From positions 102,739,657 through 102,803,656 of the forward strand of contig OX388343.1 in the NCBI GenBank assembly GCA_947579665.1: 64,000 nt of DNA, given 5' to 3'. How positions within the stretch are numbered: the stretch's first letter is position 1; every line of letters begins with the position of its first letter. Below, in pieces: positions 24,500 through 36,326 of this stretch. Under the pieces are notes generated by a model, which saw only the letters and a list, made by a program, of their open reading frames with translations, did not search any database and had not been told where the DNA came from. Both the position numbers and the translations under genes were made by a program. Origin of the DNA: Sympetrum striolatum. Its lineage: Eukaryota; Arthropoda; Insecta; Odonata; Libellulidae.

Positions 24500-26527
24500 C
24501 ATTAAAACATGACATTCGGCACCTTAATGCTACATGTTTGCTTCCGTTTCTCAGAGAATAGGGTTAGTCAGACTTTTGTCTGATAGTGATGAAACTTGGC
24601 GTTTATCATACGGAGCATTTTCAGCTTATTTTGTTTTCTTATTTTTGACAAGTTTCCTAAATGTATTTCCAACTGGTTCCGCATGTATTTCTAACAAATC
24701 GGTTAAAGTAGAAATTGCTCGAGTTATGTTTATTGTAAGGAAAATATCTTATACATCTGAGAATCATTCAAACCAAAATGTCCCGTAGTGTCCCGATTAC
24801 GATACGGACAAACTGCTCATACTTTTTCATTATTCCGATAAACGAATCTTTCTTAACCTCATTTCCCCGGCTCCTTGGCCTCTTTTTTCCGTTCTATTCG
24901 GTCCACTTATTTCCCCCTTTTAGGATCAAATTACCTTCGCTCCCTATCATCTCTTCTCGCATTACTTTTATATATGCTCATTTCCAGACTTTTATCTTCT
25001 TCTCTTCCGCATCCCTCCAATTCCTCTTTTGTGTCCTTCCGTCCTTCGTTCTGGTTCTTTCCATTTCGCTTTTTTCGAATAAAATGAAATACTCGGCTCC
25101 TTGTAACAAAGATCTCATCCTCATCATCCTCGAAGGATCTCTTTAAAATAAAATTTATTCCGACCTTAAAAAATGAAACAATGGGAATTTTTTATCTCCT
25201 CCCCTTTGGATCCCGAGGCCACCCCTTATCACCCCCCTTCGTCTTCCATCGTTCAATTACTCTCTTTACCCGCTAACAATCCCACAAAATCTTATTACTT
25301 CTCTCTGGGATCTCCCATCCCAACCTTTCCCTTAATTGACTTTTTCGCCCATCTCATTAACTCGCTCTCTCATTATAATCGCACGCTGAAGTACTCCGTG
25401 GAGTGGCGCCTCTCCACACCGATTTCAGTCGCGTAATTGACGGTCGCCGGGAAATATTTCGACGCGATTTTCGGGGAGAATGTTCACCGCTTAGCTTTCC
25501 CGGGATTGGGCACTCGTATTGCTTGTTATCGCGATGGGACGGTGAAAAATCTTGCATCGAATCAGATTTTCGATTTATCGAAACCTCGATGTTAGAAATG
25601 TGAGAGCCGAATGCGTAATGAGAAATTGGAGTGATTTCCTGAAACAGAAAGAGGAGTATGAAATGAATGTGTTGTCTTTAATAAGTTCTCAATCGCTGGT
25701 ACGGCTAAAAATCGACGATTATAATTGCAAAGGAAAATTCAAGTTGTTCAAGCGATGGGTTGAGCGTTTTTGAGTTGCTTTGCTGTAAGCGATCCTGGGT
25801 TCGAATCTCAGGTCGAAGTTAGAAAAGGCGGCGTAGATAATTTGACATATTTTCATTTTATTTACGCTAAATTAATTATCTACCGTCCTTTTCCTCGAAT
25901 GAAGGCTGTGTTTCCTTTTCAAGCAAATACCGATCAATCAGGGTTGTCACCAGTCTGGGTCTAACTCTCAGAGAGTACAGAGATCAAGAAGTTTGCCACA
26001 GCTTATGTCCGGGAATTAAAGGATGAAATATCATAAAGTATTACGTTTAAGTGCCTGTAATGATGGAGAATGTTATTTAATTATTAGTAGTACCTAATAA
26101 ACGAAATAACTGATGTAGTTACCAAAAGAAACTTACCAACTAAATACCAAGGAATGCACTTGTTGTGGCGATCAATTCTGATTGGAATCGTCAGAAAAAC
26201 AGTGTCGTTCCATAATTAATTGCGAGCCTATTGTTTTAGACATTGGCACTATTTAGATTTACAGAACTATGATACAAAGACGCATGATACGGTGTGGTTG
26301 TGTGAAACAGCCGATGATTTTGAGTTTTGCGTTTCTTACTTGATGTGAGCAAGCGTTAATTCGCTACAAGACATATCTTTATCAAAACTACTTATTTCTA
26401 TTGGGTTTATCTAGGAATAAATAATTATAAAATTCGTATTGGTGATCATTAAAATAGTGACATAGGTTACGTTATGTTAGTATAAATAGCATATATTCTT
26501 TTCAATATATCATGGGAAATAAATGTA
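24500..26527. other. no gene recognised; pyrimidine-rich strand; B-box relic
   Basis: From about 24840 to 25400 the plus strand is strongly C/T-rich, which yields overlapping Ser/Phe/Leu-rich open frames (24778-25146 and 25173-25436) best explained by composition. Near 25790-25815 a tRNA-like B box (GGGTTCGAATCTC) is present without a convincing partner, probably a SINE relic. The rest is AT-rich. Confidence 0.45.
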
Positions 26528-27732
26528 GGGGAGACCCGTCTAAAGCGGTCCTCAGGGATAAAGTGGTACCCTACGTTTTTCTCCCTCGTTAGCGTTGCAA
26601 TCTATCCTGTAGGCTACTTCCGCACCATCAAGTCAGTTGAGTTGTAGCCTCTGTTAGGAGTGGCTTAATATTTTGCTCTCAGTAGGGAAGAATGATTCCG
26701 AGATAATTGATCTAAGGTAAGTAAGTTTTTATACCTTCTGTTTCTCTAATAATATAAACATTACTTCATTTGATTTATTTTCTTTAGTAGAGCCAGGGAT
26801 CGCTTTAAAATCTGTAGTATGGTTTTCTCCACTTTCATTATTATTTTAAGTTCTTTTTAACGGTTTTGAATTTAAATTACACGTGGGGTAAAGTGATCCC
26901 CCGCGTTTTCATAGAGGACCACTATTCAAAGTATGCTCATGATGAGTGTGCAGGAGTTGATGGTGATTTTTGTAATGAGTAAAGAGTTTATCTGTGACTC
27001 CTGCTTATGAATCACTATAAAATAATAAATACATTTTACAAACGTGAACAACTTCTTAGAATAACAAAATGTTGTAAAATTTTAATGATATGTATTTTAT
27101 TAAATCCTATTATTTTTGTCTATGTCTATGTAAGAACCCTTGCTAGTCGCATTTCGGCGTGTGGCAGGGGATGCAGACACCTTGACTCTATTTTCTTAAT
27201 CGATTTCTTTCGCGTATTTTTCGCGGAAAAAATGAATTCTTGAACGATAAGTACTAGCATCTATTTTCCTAACCTTTCTGGCAGTATCAGAACGACCCAT
27301 ATACATGGAAGGTCGCATTATATCGGTTACATCATTTGAGAAACTAATTTCCCTGAATTAGTCTTCTATCTTCTAATGAATTTTTGTTATAAATTATGTT
27401 ATTGTGCTTTGGTAATTATATCTAGTCATATATCATTTATTAATTACGTCTTAGATGAAAAAATACTGCCCAGAAAATAATATTATGGGGAAATTTAAAA
27501 TAATGATATTAGGGGACCACTTTACCCATGCAGCGGGGTAAGTGGACATTTTGCAAACTTACGAAACTTTTATGATAAGGAGTCTAATTTTATTTGCAAA
27601 AATTATATAAGTTTGGAAATGATACATTAAAGTGTAGCCTTTACATTGACAAAGTGTAAGATCAGTAAATTATACCTAGTAGAAGATAAAGCCAGTAAAC
27701 TCTTAAGGGGATCACTTTACCTGGGTGTTCCC
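26528..27732. mobile_element. TA-flanked DNA transposon, Tc1/mariner/pogo-like, non-autonomous
   Basis: TA lies immediately outside each end (26526-26527 and 27733-27734). The left end GGGGAGACCCGTCTAAAGCG and the reverse complement of the right end GGGAACACCCAGGTAAAGTG align without gaps at 18 of the first 26 positions. A motif close to GGGGTAAAGTGGTCCCC recurs in both orientations: about 26551-26590, 26884-26903, 27512-27548 and 27705-27725. Such subterminal repeats are usually transposase-binding sites. No transposase frame survives. A LINE 3' end (27118-27390, minus) has inserted inside it. The exact superfamily is uncertain; the TA flank is the main support. Confidence 0.6.
27118..27390 (-). 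pseudogene. CR1/L2-like LINE 3' end, nested
   Basis: On the minus strand, reading across lesions gives SFSNDVTDIMRPSMYMGRSD, then a KIDA segment and IHFFREKY. The block corresponds to FSEDTIGIMQPPCYLGRSD and RFKNSFFPRTIR in the copy at 61970. The 3' untranslated part includes CCCCTGCCACACGCCGAAA and the tail is a short run of TAGACA units (27118-27133). It is truncated at the 5' end, with a deletion after the ESLEDRR equivalent. It lies within the TA-flanked transposon and so inserted after it. Confidence 0.7.
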
Positions 27733-27734
27733 TA

Positions 27735-30170
27735 TTCACGTAAATAGAAATACAATCATTTAATTCAAATTACTATTTATATTTTAGGTCAAGGAGAGAG
27801 ATTACTTTGCACGATAATTTCCGAGCAGATTCGAAACGGGAATGGCTAATCATTTCCATTTTTTCATCCTACGTTTTCTTATTTATTTATATAATTCTAT
27901 TTTGTTCCACCGATAGTTCAAGAGGTCAGGGCATCAATTTAACCCATACTTGGGTTACTATGTCAGGAGATTATTATAGTGATAGTTTCTGGTTTAAAAT
28001 ACAAGAAAGGTCTTATCCTAGATGGCATGGCAATTAAATTCGAGCGATAGAGACTAAGCATAAAGGTTTCTATTTTAATACAGTGCTTCCGCGGATAACG
28101 ATGTTTCGTCCCAGAATCTAATTATTCTGTATCCAAAATGTTGCTTCCCATAAGTGACCTAGTCCAATAATACCCCACAAAACTATCAATTTCATGTGCG
28201 TGGAAACAAGTGTGGAGAGTGAACCATTTTGGAGTTGCCATTCTTAAGTTTACGCACTCGCGAATAGGTATTTGGGTAAAAAATCTTTTAGACTAATCAA
28301 AAATCTTCGTTAATCAAAATTTCCGAAAGTAGTGTGACTCGTTAGTTTAGATATTTAGGCTGTGATAAATCAATTTCACCTTTCTTGATGCATTGGATCA
28401 CTTCCAATAGCTACAATTTTCTGAAGAAATATTAGCTCTGGAAGCCCAAATTTTTATGGGCATAATTTCATTGAAATTTTACGAGAGTTGACCAATAATT
28501 CGTTTATGGAAACAACATTAAAGGCGGAATTCGTTGATGGTTTCCCAGAGGTCGTTCGATGTGCTTTCCCATCAATCTAGCGTCTACGTCGTTCCGTGGA
28601 ATGGTTGTGCTTTCTCTTCTGCCGTAGAAACAAAAAATCGTATAAAGGCCGTTTCTATCCCAGTTACGACAGCAATTTTATACGTAATTTGAGGCTCTCT
28701 TTCCCTCCTTTGACCAAACTATTTATACCGCGATGCGTTCAACTCCGGTCTATTAACTGCGTGGGCGGATTATAACGACCCCGAATTATAAGTTAACGAC
28801 AAAGATCGATTTCGCGTTAGGAACTAACCAGGTGGTCAAATTTCGTTGTCTATTTGACGTTACTTCTAAGTACTTTGGACTGCAGCGTTCTTGTCTCTCC
28901 TTTTTTCTTTCTCCAATGATTGGTTCTTTTCCATTATCTGTAATATTATTCTCGGTAGAATATATGAAACTGCTGAGATGAATTTAAAAGATTTTTATGA
29001 TTTGTGTTCCTTGTATTGAATGCTATTTAATGGTTAAGCCATTCCGAACAAGTTTTCAAAACTATAGAGCTATGTCTTTATATTACCTTTAGGTTAATTT
29101 TCATCAGAATTAGAGTACTTTTTATTCACAACTTTGTGTATGAAGCACGGGAAATCCAATAAAAAGACGGTGAACATTCACTTTTCATTTTATTTTTCAT
29201 ATTTATACAAGATTGCAACAGAGCGGAATATTGTGACATTCAGCTAGAGATAGAAGTTCTTTACTCTTTCATAAAATGTATCTTTTTGCATAACGATAGT
29301 GCATTTGTATTATTGTATTTGCAACAGTCCATGAGCAATACCCTGAAAATGAATATCTCTAAGGAGGTGTTATAGTATCTGCTGATTTGCAGCAATCCAT
29401 TATACTTCAGCGTTCGATTACAACAACGGAAATCCTCCATCTATATTCAGTTGCTTCGTTGTCTGAACTTTTCCAAAACTGTTTTTCTTTCTTTTCAGAA
29501 CTGCTCAAATGGCCCATCTTTTTCTAACCCTTCTTTTCTTTCCCATTTCACCTCTACAAAGTTTTCATTTCCTTCAACTCTGATTTTCCTCTTTTGCTCG
29601 ATCCCCAAATAGTTCACTTTCCGTCATAAACAGACATCCACCAGTTTATCGTTTCATTTCTATCTCATTTTTTCATCTTTCGTTACTATTTCACTGTTCT
29701 TTATTAGTTACTTCTTCTTTTTCTACTCAATGCACACTTTTTCCGCACAATGGCTCTTCTTATATTCGTCTTATTTTTCTTATCGACTTGATCTTTGCTT
29801 TCTTGTTTAAAAAAAAACAATGAAAAATATAAGCGTAAATTTGCAGTTTACGAAGTAATGCAATTATTTCAGCGAATATCCGTGTAACACTCGCATAATA
29901 TTCTTAAAACAGAAAAACTTATTATAACAGATAAGTTTCATGTTAGTATGTATGCATTGAAATACCAACCGAAACATTCATCGGAAATTCATGTAAAAAA
30001 AATATCCCGATTTTTTATAAAAACATTTCGATTTAAAATTAATTTTCATCGCAAAAATGAGGAATATGAGTTTAGCGAATGCAAACACTCCTAAAGCAGC
30101 TTTTGCAGATTTGAGTTAGTTTACCAATAAAATCGCTCTTGCGAAAAACTGAGATGGATGCGGAGAATAA
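27735..30170. other. no gene recognised
   Basis: AT-rich DNA with a CpG-richer patch at 28500-28860 and a C/T-rich plus strand at about 29450-29790. Short frames only (for example 27807-28037, 76 codons), none recognised. Confidence 0.5.
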
Positions 30171-30365
30171 AAAGTATGAAGCTCCTCAATCGCTAAGGCA
30201 GAATAACTGACCTAAAGCGAATAGGCGATTACTTCAAGAATTCATTTCTTTCCTGGGAACGATCAGCTGAAGAAATAGATAAGGGAAGTAGCGTCTTGGT
30301 GTATTCGCCCCCTGCTGCTTGCTGGAAGGGTACTTATGTATATATGGAATAAACTCTTTATTGTT
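30170..30365 (+). pseudogene. probable CR1/L2-like LINE 3' end relic
   Basis: The translation near 30190-30260 reads ITDLKRIGDYFKNSFLSWER, which parallels the MDARMNRFKNSFFPRSIRE end of the copy at 32663. It is followed by a CGCCCCCTGCTGC segment recalling the CACCCCCTGCCACAC word of the other copies, and by an AATAAACTCTTTATTG end. Divergence is high and the 5' limit is a guess. Confidence 0.4.
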
Positions 30366-30598
30366 ATTGTGCTTATTATCGTGTATTATTTTTGCATGGA
30401 AGTTGGAGTAATAGTTGAGCATTTTATATTTCGCAACTAAGTTTGATTTTTGACACTCTCATATGTAAAATAAACTTTTAATTGCTACATTTGTATACAT
30501 TTATTATCCTTTTCCAACATGTAACATTGTTCTTGACTCTTATGCCGACACACTGCCACTTAGTCGTTAACCTGCAGTTTACAATGAAAATTATAATG

Positions 30599-31419
30599 GT
30601 AAAAAATCCATGGTAAACAAACTTTTACTAGACCACTAATTTATTAACCTAAAGGTAGTATAGTCCGATGCATAGCTGAGAACTGCATATTTTGCCACTT
30701 TTCATTCTGTGATGACTTATGGTATTATGTTATGGGGTAATTCTGTTAATTGGAAAACCATCTTTATACTGCAAAAAAGGGTTACAAGAGTAATTGCAAA
30801 GATTGGAAGAAGGCAATCTTGCAGGCTCTTTTTTAAGCACTTGGGGATACTCACAATGCCCTCAGCCTATATTTATGCTTCTGCTATGTATGTTAAATCA
30901 AACTTAAGTAAGTTTGAACTTGGCAGAATCGAACATCCCCATGACACTAGAGGAAGGTTGTCTTTGAGAACTCCTTCTCACAGGCTTAGCCTATATGCAA
31001 GGAGCTTCCAGGTAATGGCTCTTAGAATATTTAATGCCTTACCAAGTGCAATAAAGGAGAGTAATATCAATGCATTTTCAAACAAAATTAAAATATTTTT
31101 AACAGATAAAGTTTACTACAGCGTAGAAGAATTTATAATCGAAAAGAAAGTGTGATTAAACTCTATATTGATACTAAATATCATGTATTTTGAGTGTGTT
31201 GCGTTATTGTAATTCATTATGTATTGAATTTTTATTATTCATTATGCCAAAATTATTATGTACATTATGTATTCTATTCATTATGTATTGACTGCCTGTG
31301 AATATGTTGATTGACTTGTCCTATACATGCCTATGAATGTCTCTGGATTAATAAATATTATTATTATTATCCAAATAACACGAAGTCTAGTAAAAGTTTG
31401 TTTACCATGGATTTTTTAC
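30599..31419. repeat. perfect 35-bp inverted repeat enclosing a LINE fragment
   Basis: 30599-30633 and 31385-31419 are exact reverse complements (35 of 35), with 751 bp between them. The enclosed sequence is a Jockey-like RT C-terminus with its own 3' tail. No convincing target duplication lies outside the arms. It could be a TIR transposon carrying a LINE insertion, or two inverted copies of a small repeat. Confidence 0.8.
30676..31155 (+). pseudogene. Jockey-like LINE RT C-terminal fragment
   Basis: The frame starts before any ATG: LRTAYFATFHSVMTYGIMLW from about 30676, then LQKRVTRVIAKIG, SCRLFFKHLGILTMPS, HDTRGR and ARSFQVMALRIFNALPSAIK. It ends at the stop at 31153-31155. This is the block after the palm in Jockey/R1-type elements (YFALFHS--SYGI--WGN; LQKR-IR-I; CR--FK-L-ILT-P--YI; TR; IFN-LP--IK). 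The frame is uninterrupted for about 159 codons, so this copy is fairly young although truncated at the 5' end. The untranslated 3' part ends at about 31370 in a (TTA)n-type tail. It is enclosed by the 35-bp inverted repeat. Confidence 0.85.
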
Positions 31420-32662
31420 AAGTTAATAAGTACCACAATATTAACCCTGAATCGGTATCGTTTATTATAATAGTAATTGATGGTCGCGATGTAATCATTC
31501 GATTCGATCATTCTATTGATCTTAGCAACCATTTTTCTCTCAGTATTCACATCCATTCCATTAGATCCAAATCTACAGTTGCATATACCATAGAACAAAA
31601 TCACTAACTCATCTAGCCATTCAACAGGAGTAAATATTTCCGTTATCACGTGAGATCCGTCAGATTATAATACAAAACCTGTAGTAATGGAGATGAGATC
31701 GGATTTCTTATGCCTGCTTTATTTCTCCAGGATTCACTTGATCGCTCTCCATCGATTTCCTCTCCCACACAACCGTCTTCCTATTACCATTGCAATGCAT
31801 ATTCATCCCTATAGATGGCGTGTGAGGCTGAGTGCTCCTGAGTTATTGTTGTCATATTTCACCGCCCAATCGATATCTGCGTCCCTTTCTCTTCTTCATC
31901 GCCCTTTTCCTCTCTCTTTCTGCGTATTTCTTTATTAGTATTGGAGATGAAATGTGGAATTCCCTGAGCTTCTTCCCCGCTAATGCACGTCCCTTGCTTT
32001 TGTTCCCGTAATTACTCCGATAAATCCTTGAATTCTCGCATCCGATGTGAGATTTATATTTTTGGAGATACATGTGAAGGTTTTTTGTTTTTATTTTCTC
32101 CGGAGTTATTCTTCTCTTTGTCCTCCCAATCGCTTTTTTATTCCCCTTTCGATGCGATTGCGGTTTGGATTTCCACACGGCTTAAAATTCGCGATTTATT
32201 CTGTTTCTGATGGGAAGGGATTTGTTTTACTCACAATACTCAGAAGTTTTGAGCCAGAATAATGGGCAATTCGATAGCGATTTTTCGTATTTCGGGGATA
32301 ATTGGGTACTTTTTTCTGCTGATGATTCGCTTAAGATTGAATCGTTTGTCACCGAAATGTATGTATGCTTCAGCCTATGCGATGTATTGTCATACCGATG
32401 AAAATGTCCATTGTGGAAAGAACTACATTTCAGTATGCATCTCTGGGTATTTGTACTTCAAATATAAATCTATTTTTGGATTATGCCTACGTAATTCGTA
32501 AATTAAGTATTTTCTGAACTATATATCTTGCTCAGAAAATATCTTATTATATATTATTAATCATATATATTTTCCAAGAATGATTTTAAAGAGCTTCATC
32601 GATAAATTGCAATAGATATCCGCATTTAGCTAAAAATAGAAAATTACTTATTACAAAGTAAT
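31420..32662. other. no gene recognised
   Basis: The plus strand is C/T-rich from about 31700 to 32200 with many overlapping open frames on both strands (for example 31687-31938 and 31852-32178), all of low complexity. An AT-rich run follows. No domain was recognised. Confidence 0.5.
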
Positions 32663-33125
32663 GATGTCTATGCCTATCTAAGAACCCTGTAAGCCGCCTT
32701 TCGGCGTGTGGCAGGGGGTGCAAGCACCTTGACTCTATTTTCCTAAACGGTTGCTTTCGCGTATACTTCGCGGAAAAAATGAATTTTTGAAACGATTCAT
32801 TCTAGCATCCATTTCCCTAATCTTTCTGGCAGTATCAGAACGGCCCATATAACAGGGGGGTCGCATTATATCGGTTACATCATCTGAAAACGTAATTTCT
32901 CTTAACTTATTTAATAAATTTATCCTTTGAATTTTTCTTCTATCTTCTAATGATTCCCATCCCGCTTCCTGTAACATCTGAGTGACACTCGCTGTTTTAT
33001 CGTAGCAATTCTTTACAAATCATATCGCCTTTCGTTGTACTTTTTCTAAATCCCAAATATAACATTTCTCGGCGGGGTCCCATACACTACATGCATACTC
33101 AAGGCGAGGCCTAACTGACGCTACA
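32663..33125 (-). pseudogene. CR1/L2-like LINE 3' end
   Basis: On the minus strand the reading frame gives VRPRLEYACSVWDPAEKCYI, then LEKVQRKAI, an in-frame stop, FVKNCYDKTASVTQMLQE, AGWESLEDRRKIQRINLLNK, IMRPPCYMGRSD and RFKNSFFPRSIRES, ending at about 32735. These are standard CR1/L2-type ORF2 C-terminal blocks. The 3' part contains CCCCCTGCCACACGCCGAAA and ends in degenerate TAGATA/TAGACA units. It matches the copies at 27118 and 61970. It is truncated at the 5' end within the region after the RT palm. Confidence 0.85.
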
Positions 33126-33746
33126 TATTGTTATAACCTACATATTGTTAACCCTAAAAATTGTTCAAACCTTAAGGAAGAAGAAATATATTAAACATCT
33201 GACTTGTTAAGTTATCCAGTATGAAGCAACTCATATTTACGTTTTTTACAATAGTAGTAAACCTTATATTATATATTTAGTCTCCGGTAATTTGATTTGT
33301 GGTTAAGAAAGCTCCTTTGATTGGATTTCTTTAAAAGACTGTAAACGGCTCCCACGTTAAACAACTTATTGCCTTACTACAGAGATATTCGCATAATTTC
33401 AATGATTTCACTGTGAAGCGCATCAAACGATGTAAGAATTCAACAATGCCAACTGTATTTTTCCTCTGCTGATTGACGCAGAAGATTTGTCCCTTGCCCC
33501 GGTCGTTAAATGATTCTGAGGAGACTGCTGGAAGATTTTATGATACATTTATTGTTAGAGTTATATCGACTTTATCTCTGTCCTGCCATTGTCATTGAAT
33601 TCTTATCACAAACCGAAGCGCAGTCGCTGTTCAGGCGATTTTCTCTTCGCTGAGACATTGTGTGTAAAGTAGAAATGAGAAATAAAATAGAAATTAGAAG
33701 GTAAACTTTTGTTCGAGGGACTAAAATTTTATTTAATTTTTTATTA
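33126..33746. other. no gene recognised
   Basis: AT-rich spacer with a 12-bp near duplication of CCTACATATTGTTA at about 33120-33155; nothing coding recognised. Confidence 0.5.
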
Positions 33747-33980
33747 CTGTGTTTTCGCGGTTTTTTTCGCCCCCCCTCCTCTCTGTGGGTGTTTTCCAGC
33801 AACATTGGTTTTTTCTTTGCCAATCTTCAGTTGCAGAGATTTTTTCCCACGCACTACTCTTTCTTTTTGTGTTCGTTCGTATAAATTAGTTAACTTTAAA
33901 TATAATCGACATACGAGGTTAGGTGGAAGAGAGGCCCACCCGGGCATAACCTCGCCAATAAAGGGTCCATCTATCTATCT
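33747..33980 (+). repeat. short hairpin-tailed retroposon-like element, copy 1
   Basis: Starts CTGTGTTTTCGCGGTTTTTT, continues with a C/T-rich part and a T-rich middle, and ends with a hairpin (GAGGTTA at 33915 pairs with TAACCTC at 33947, with an inner GCCC/GGGC stem), then CGCCAATAAAG and a (CTAT)n run. The copy at 40660 shares the left boundary to the base and the 3' hairpin. A fixed 5' boundary in two copies points to a short complete element, not random LINE 5' truncation. The 3' end resembles Jockey-type LINE 3' ends. Confidence 0.6.
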
Positions 33981-34930
33981 AAAATGTTTGGTACAAACAT
34001 ATCTCACCAAGTGAAGACTCTCGCAACAGAATTTGATGAACTTCGTTGCATTGACCCAAATTGTCATTGAAAATCTACCTTAAGTTTTCTTTGGTTCTCA
34101 GCATGTGTGGATATCTATTTGCCATTCGTGTCCTCTATAATTACATTCCAGTCTTCTAAAATTCTTTATCATTACACTGCAAGCAATTCAAATGTTAGGG
34201 ATAAACAGATTTTGCAGTGGAATATAAATAAGATAAAGTTTGTTATATTTGTGAATTGAGGTTGCTTCATCTATTATTATAGTTTCGAATCAACTTTCTG
34301 AATCACTTTGTCATATAAATATCGTTAACAATCTCTTTGAATGAGACATTTACCAAAGTGGTAAAGGACGTAGATGACTTAATTTTCGCCAAGTCCTCTT
34401 TTGGCTGACTTGTCACTTCTCCTAGCTGTCGTTTCGCCCGCATGTTCCCTGAGACAACTAACAGAACCAACCAGCTTTCGTACCTATCTCATGATATAAG
34501 TATGGCTGTCACCTTGATCATGCCTCAGTCCGAACCTAATTACGACTCCCCTCTCTAAATGGATACATTCTCTCAATCACATTCTTCAGCCCATGTCATT
34601 CGTTATTTACATGGCCACCTCTACAAACAAATTAATTCATTAATGACGTCTTTAATTTCGGCGACATTGAGACTTCAAAGTCTTCTCATCTAACTCATCG
34701 TCATTGCAAAGTAGAACTAATCAGTAGATAATAAGAAGTGACAATACAAATTAATGCAGAATAGGAAAAATTTAGTAGTGAATTAAATAACTGAGTAATC
34801 CTTAGGAAAAAAAGTAACCACAACAGGGAAAAATCACAAATAAAAGTGAGAAAAATCAGCATAGGGCCTCTGAAAATAATAACTAGAATAGAATCAACAA
34901 CTTCGGCCTTGACTTGGTGGTATCGCTCCA
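33981..34930. other. no gene recognised
   Basis: AT-rich DNA; no domain, repeat boundary or RNA recognised. Confidence 0.5.
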
Positions 34931-35004
34931 TAATAACAGGGTGAAGAAAAACTATCTTTTACGTATCATTCTGTGGTATTTGTAAAAGATTCACCCTGTT
35001 ATTA
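34931..35004. repeat. fold-back sequence 1
   Basis: TAATAACAGGGTGAA (34931-34945) is repeated in exact inverse at 34990-35004. An inner pair, ATCTTTTAC and GTAAAAGAT, extends the pairing after a 9-bp bulge. The whole unit is 74 bp. Ends with CAGGGTG are seen in some small DNA elements, but no target duplication is clear because the flanks are themselves TAA-rich. Confidence 0.6.
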
Positions 35005-35017
35005 ATAACTAGAATAT

Positions 35018-35106
35018 GATCAGTAGAATAAAAAACTCAATCTGACTATTTTCACAATTTAGTTAACTGTGGACACAGTCAGATTGTGTTTTTTATTCTA
35101 CCTATC
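35018..35106. repeat. fold-back sequence 2
   Basis: 24-bp arms (35024-35047 and 35077-35100) pair with one mismatch, with weaker pairing extending about 6 bp outward. The loop is 29 bp. It starts only 20 bp after fold-back 1. Confidence 0.6.
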
Positions 35107-36326
35107 ATGGATAAGTTCCACCAAATATCGACGGAATGGATTAGCTATCACTAGAATATGTTGAGTAGGATACCTTTATCATGTCCTAGAAATATAATCA
35201 TGGTAGGAATAACTAACATTCAAATAATATGCAAAAACTTATATATTTAAGAAATCATATATTCTAATAATAAAATGCATAACATATAAATGACGTCACA
35301 ATTGAAGTAACTAACAAACATTTATGAGATGTCATGTATATTCAGATAATTTTTTTAAATATATAAAATGTATGCGATGAAAAGATAATTAGTAACGAAT
35401 TTTGTCGTGGTCTCTATGATTCACTAAATATGTACATTAATCGGTAATTCAAAATATCAGAGATGCATATAAGTAGACCGATAAATGGGAATTATAATTT
35501 AACAATTAATTAAAAAACAAAAGTCAAAGGAAAATCAACGAGTAAAGAAAATGGTAAGCACCATCTTATAATTAAAATAAGTAAAGAGTTAATGTCAGGT
35601 ATATGAGGAAAAGGAAAGATAGAAATGGAAAAAACGAAGAGTAAAGAATAAATAATTGTCAAATTAATAAATATCATTTGTCGTGATTGATGCATCCTTT
35701 TCCTGGTATTCTATCAGCAATCGATCTTTTTTACATTCGGTTCTCGCAAGAGACGGGACATCAAGTGCCCTCCGCAAATGAAAGAGGCCGATTAATCAAT
35801 CAATCAGATCCGCAGACCTCTTATCGCTGTCTTAGCAGGGTCCCTCCCTAAATCCTCGACTGTTTGAGCTTAAAGAGTATCCCTTGTAATCTTTCCGTTG
35901 TTCCATTAGGAAGAAATTTGTCTCAACTGAATGGAGAAACGATACTTAAAAGTGGTTAACTTCGCCAGACAGACTTAAGCTACGTAATAATTTACCGAAC
36001 CAGATTAAAATCTATTATTGTATCTTTCGGTACCCTTTTTAGTGTTGCAGAACTGTGCTCTTCTGTGTGGCAATTTAGACAAGCAAGTAGACTCCATCTA
36101 CGCAACAATATAGTCTATAGAGGAAGGCTTCACTATGTGGATCCATCACAGGTAAAATAAATTCTCTATGTAATAATTTTTATCATTAGTAAATTTCGCA
36201 AAACCATTTAATTTGTGTAGGATCTGAACACGACAATTAATACTGAAAATACGGTTCACCCCTCAATATAATGAAAGTCATTTTAAAATTCACAGTTTCT
36301 GGCGATGTCTTGTGGAAATACGTCAT
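35107..36326. other. no gene recognised
   Basis: Strongly AT-rich; only short frames, none recognised. Confidence 0.5.

Noticed and set aside
24778..25436. Plus-strand ORFs rich in Ser, Phe and Leu
   Set aside because: The plus strand is strongly C/T-rich here, which removes stop codons; no domain is visible.
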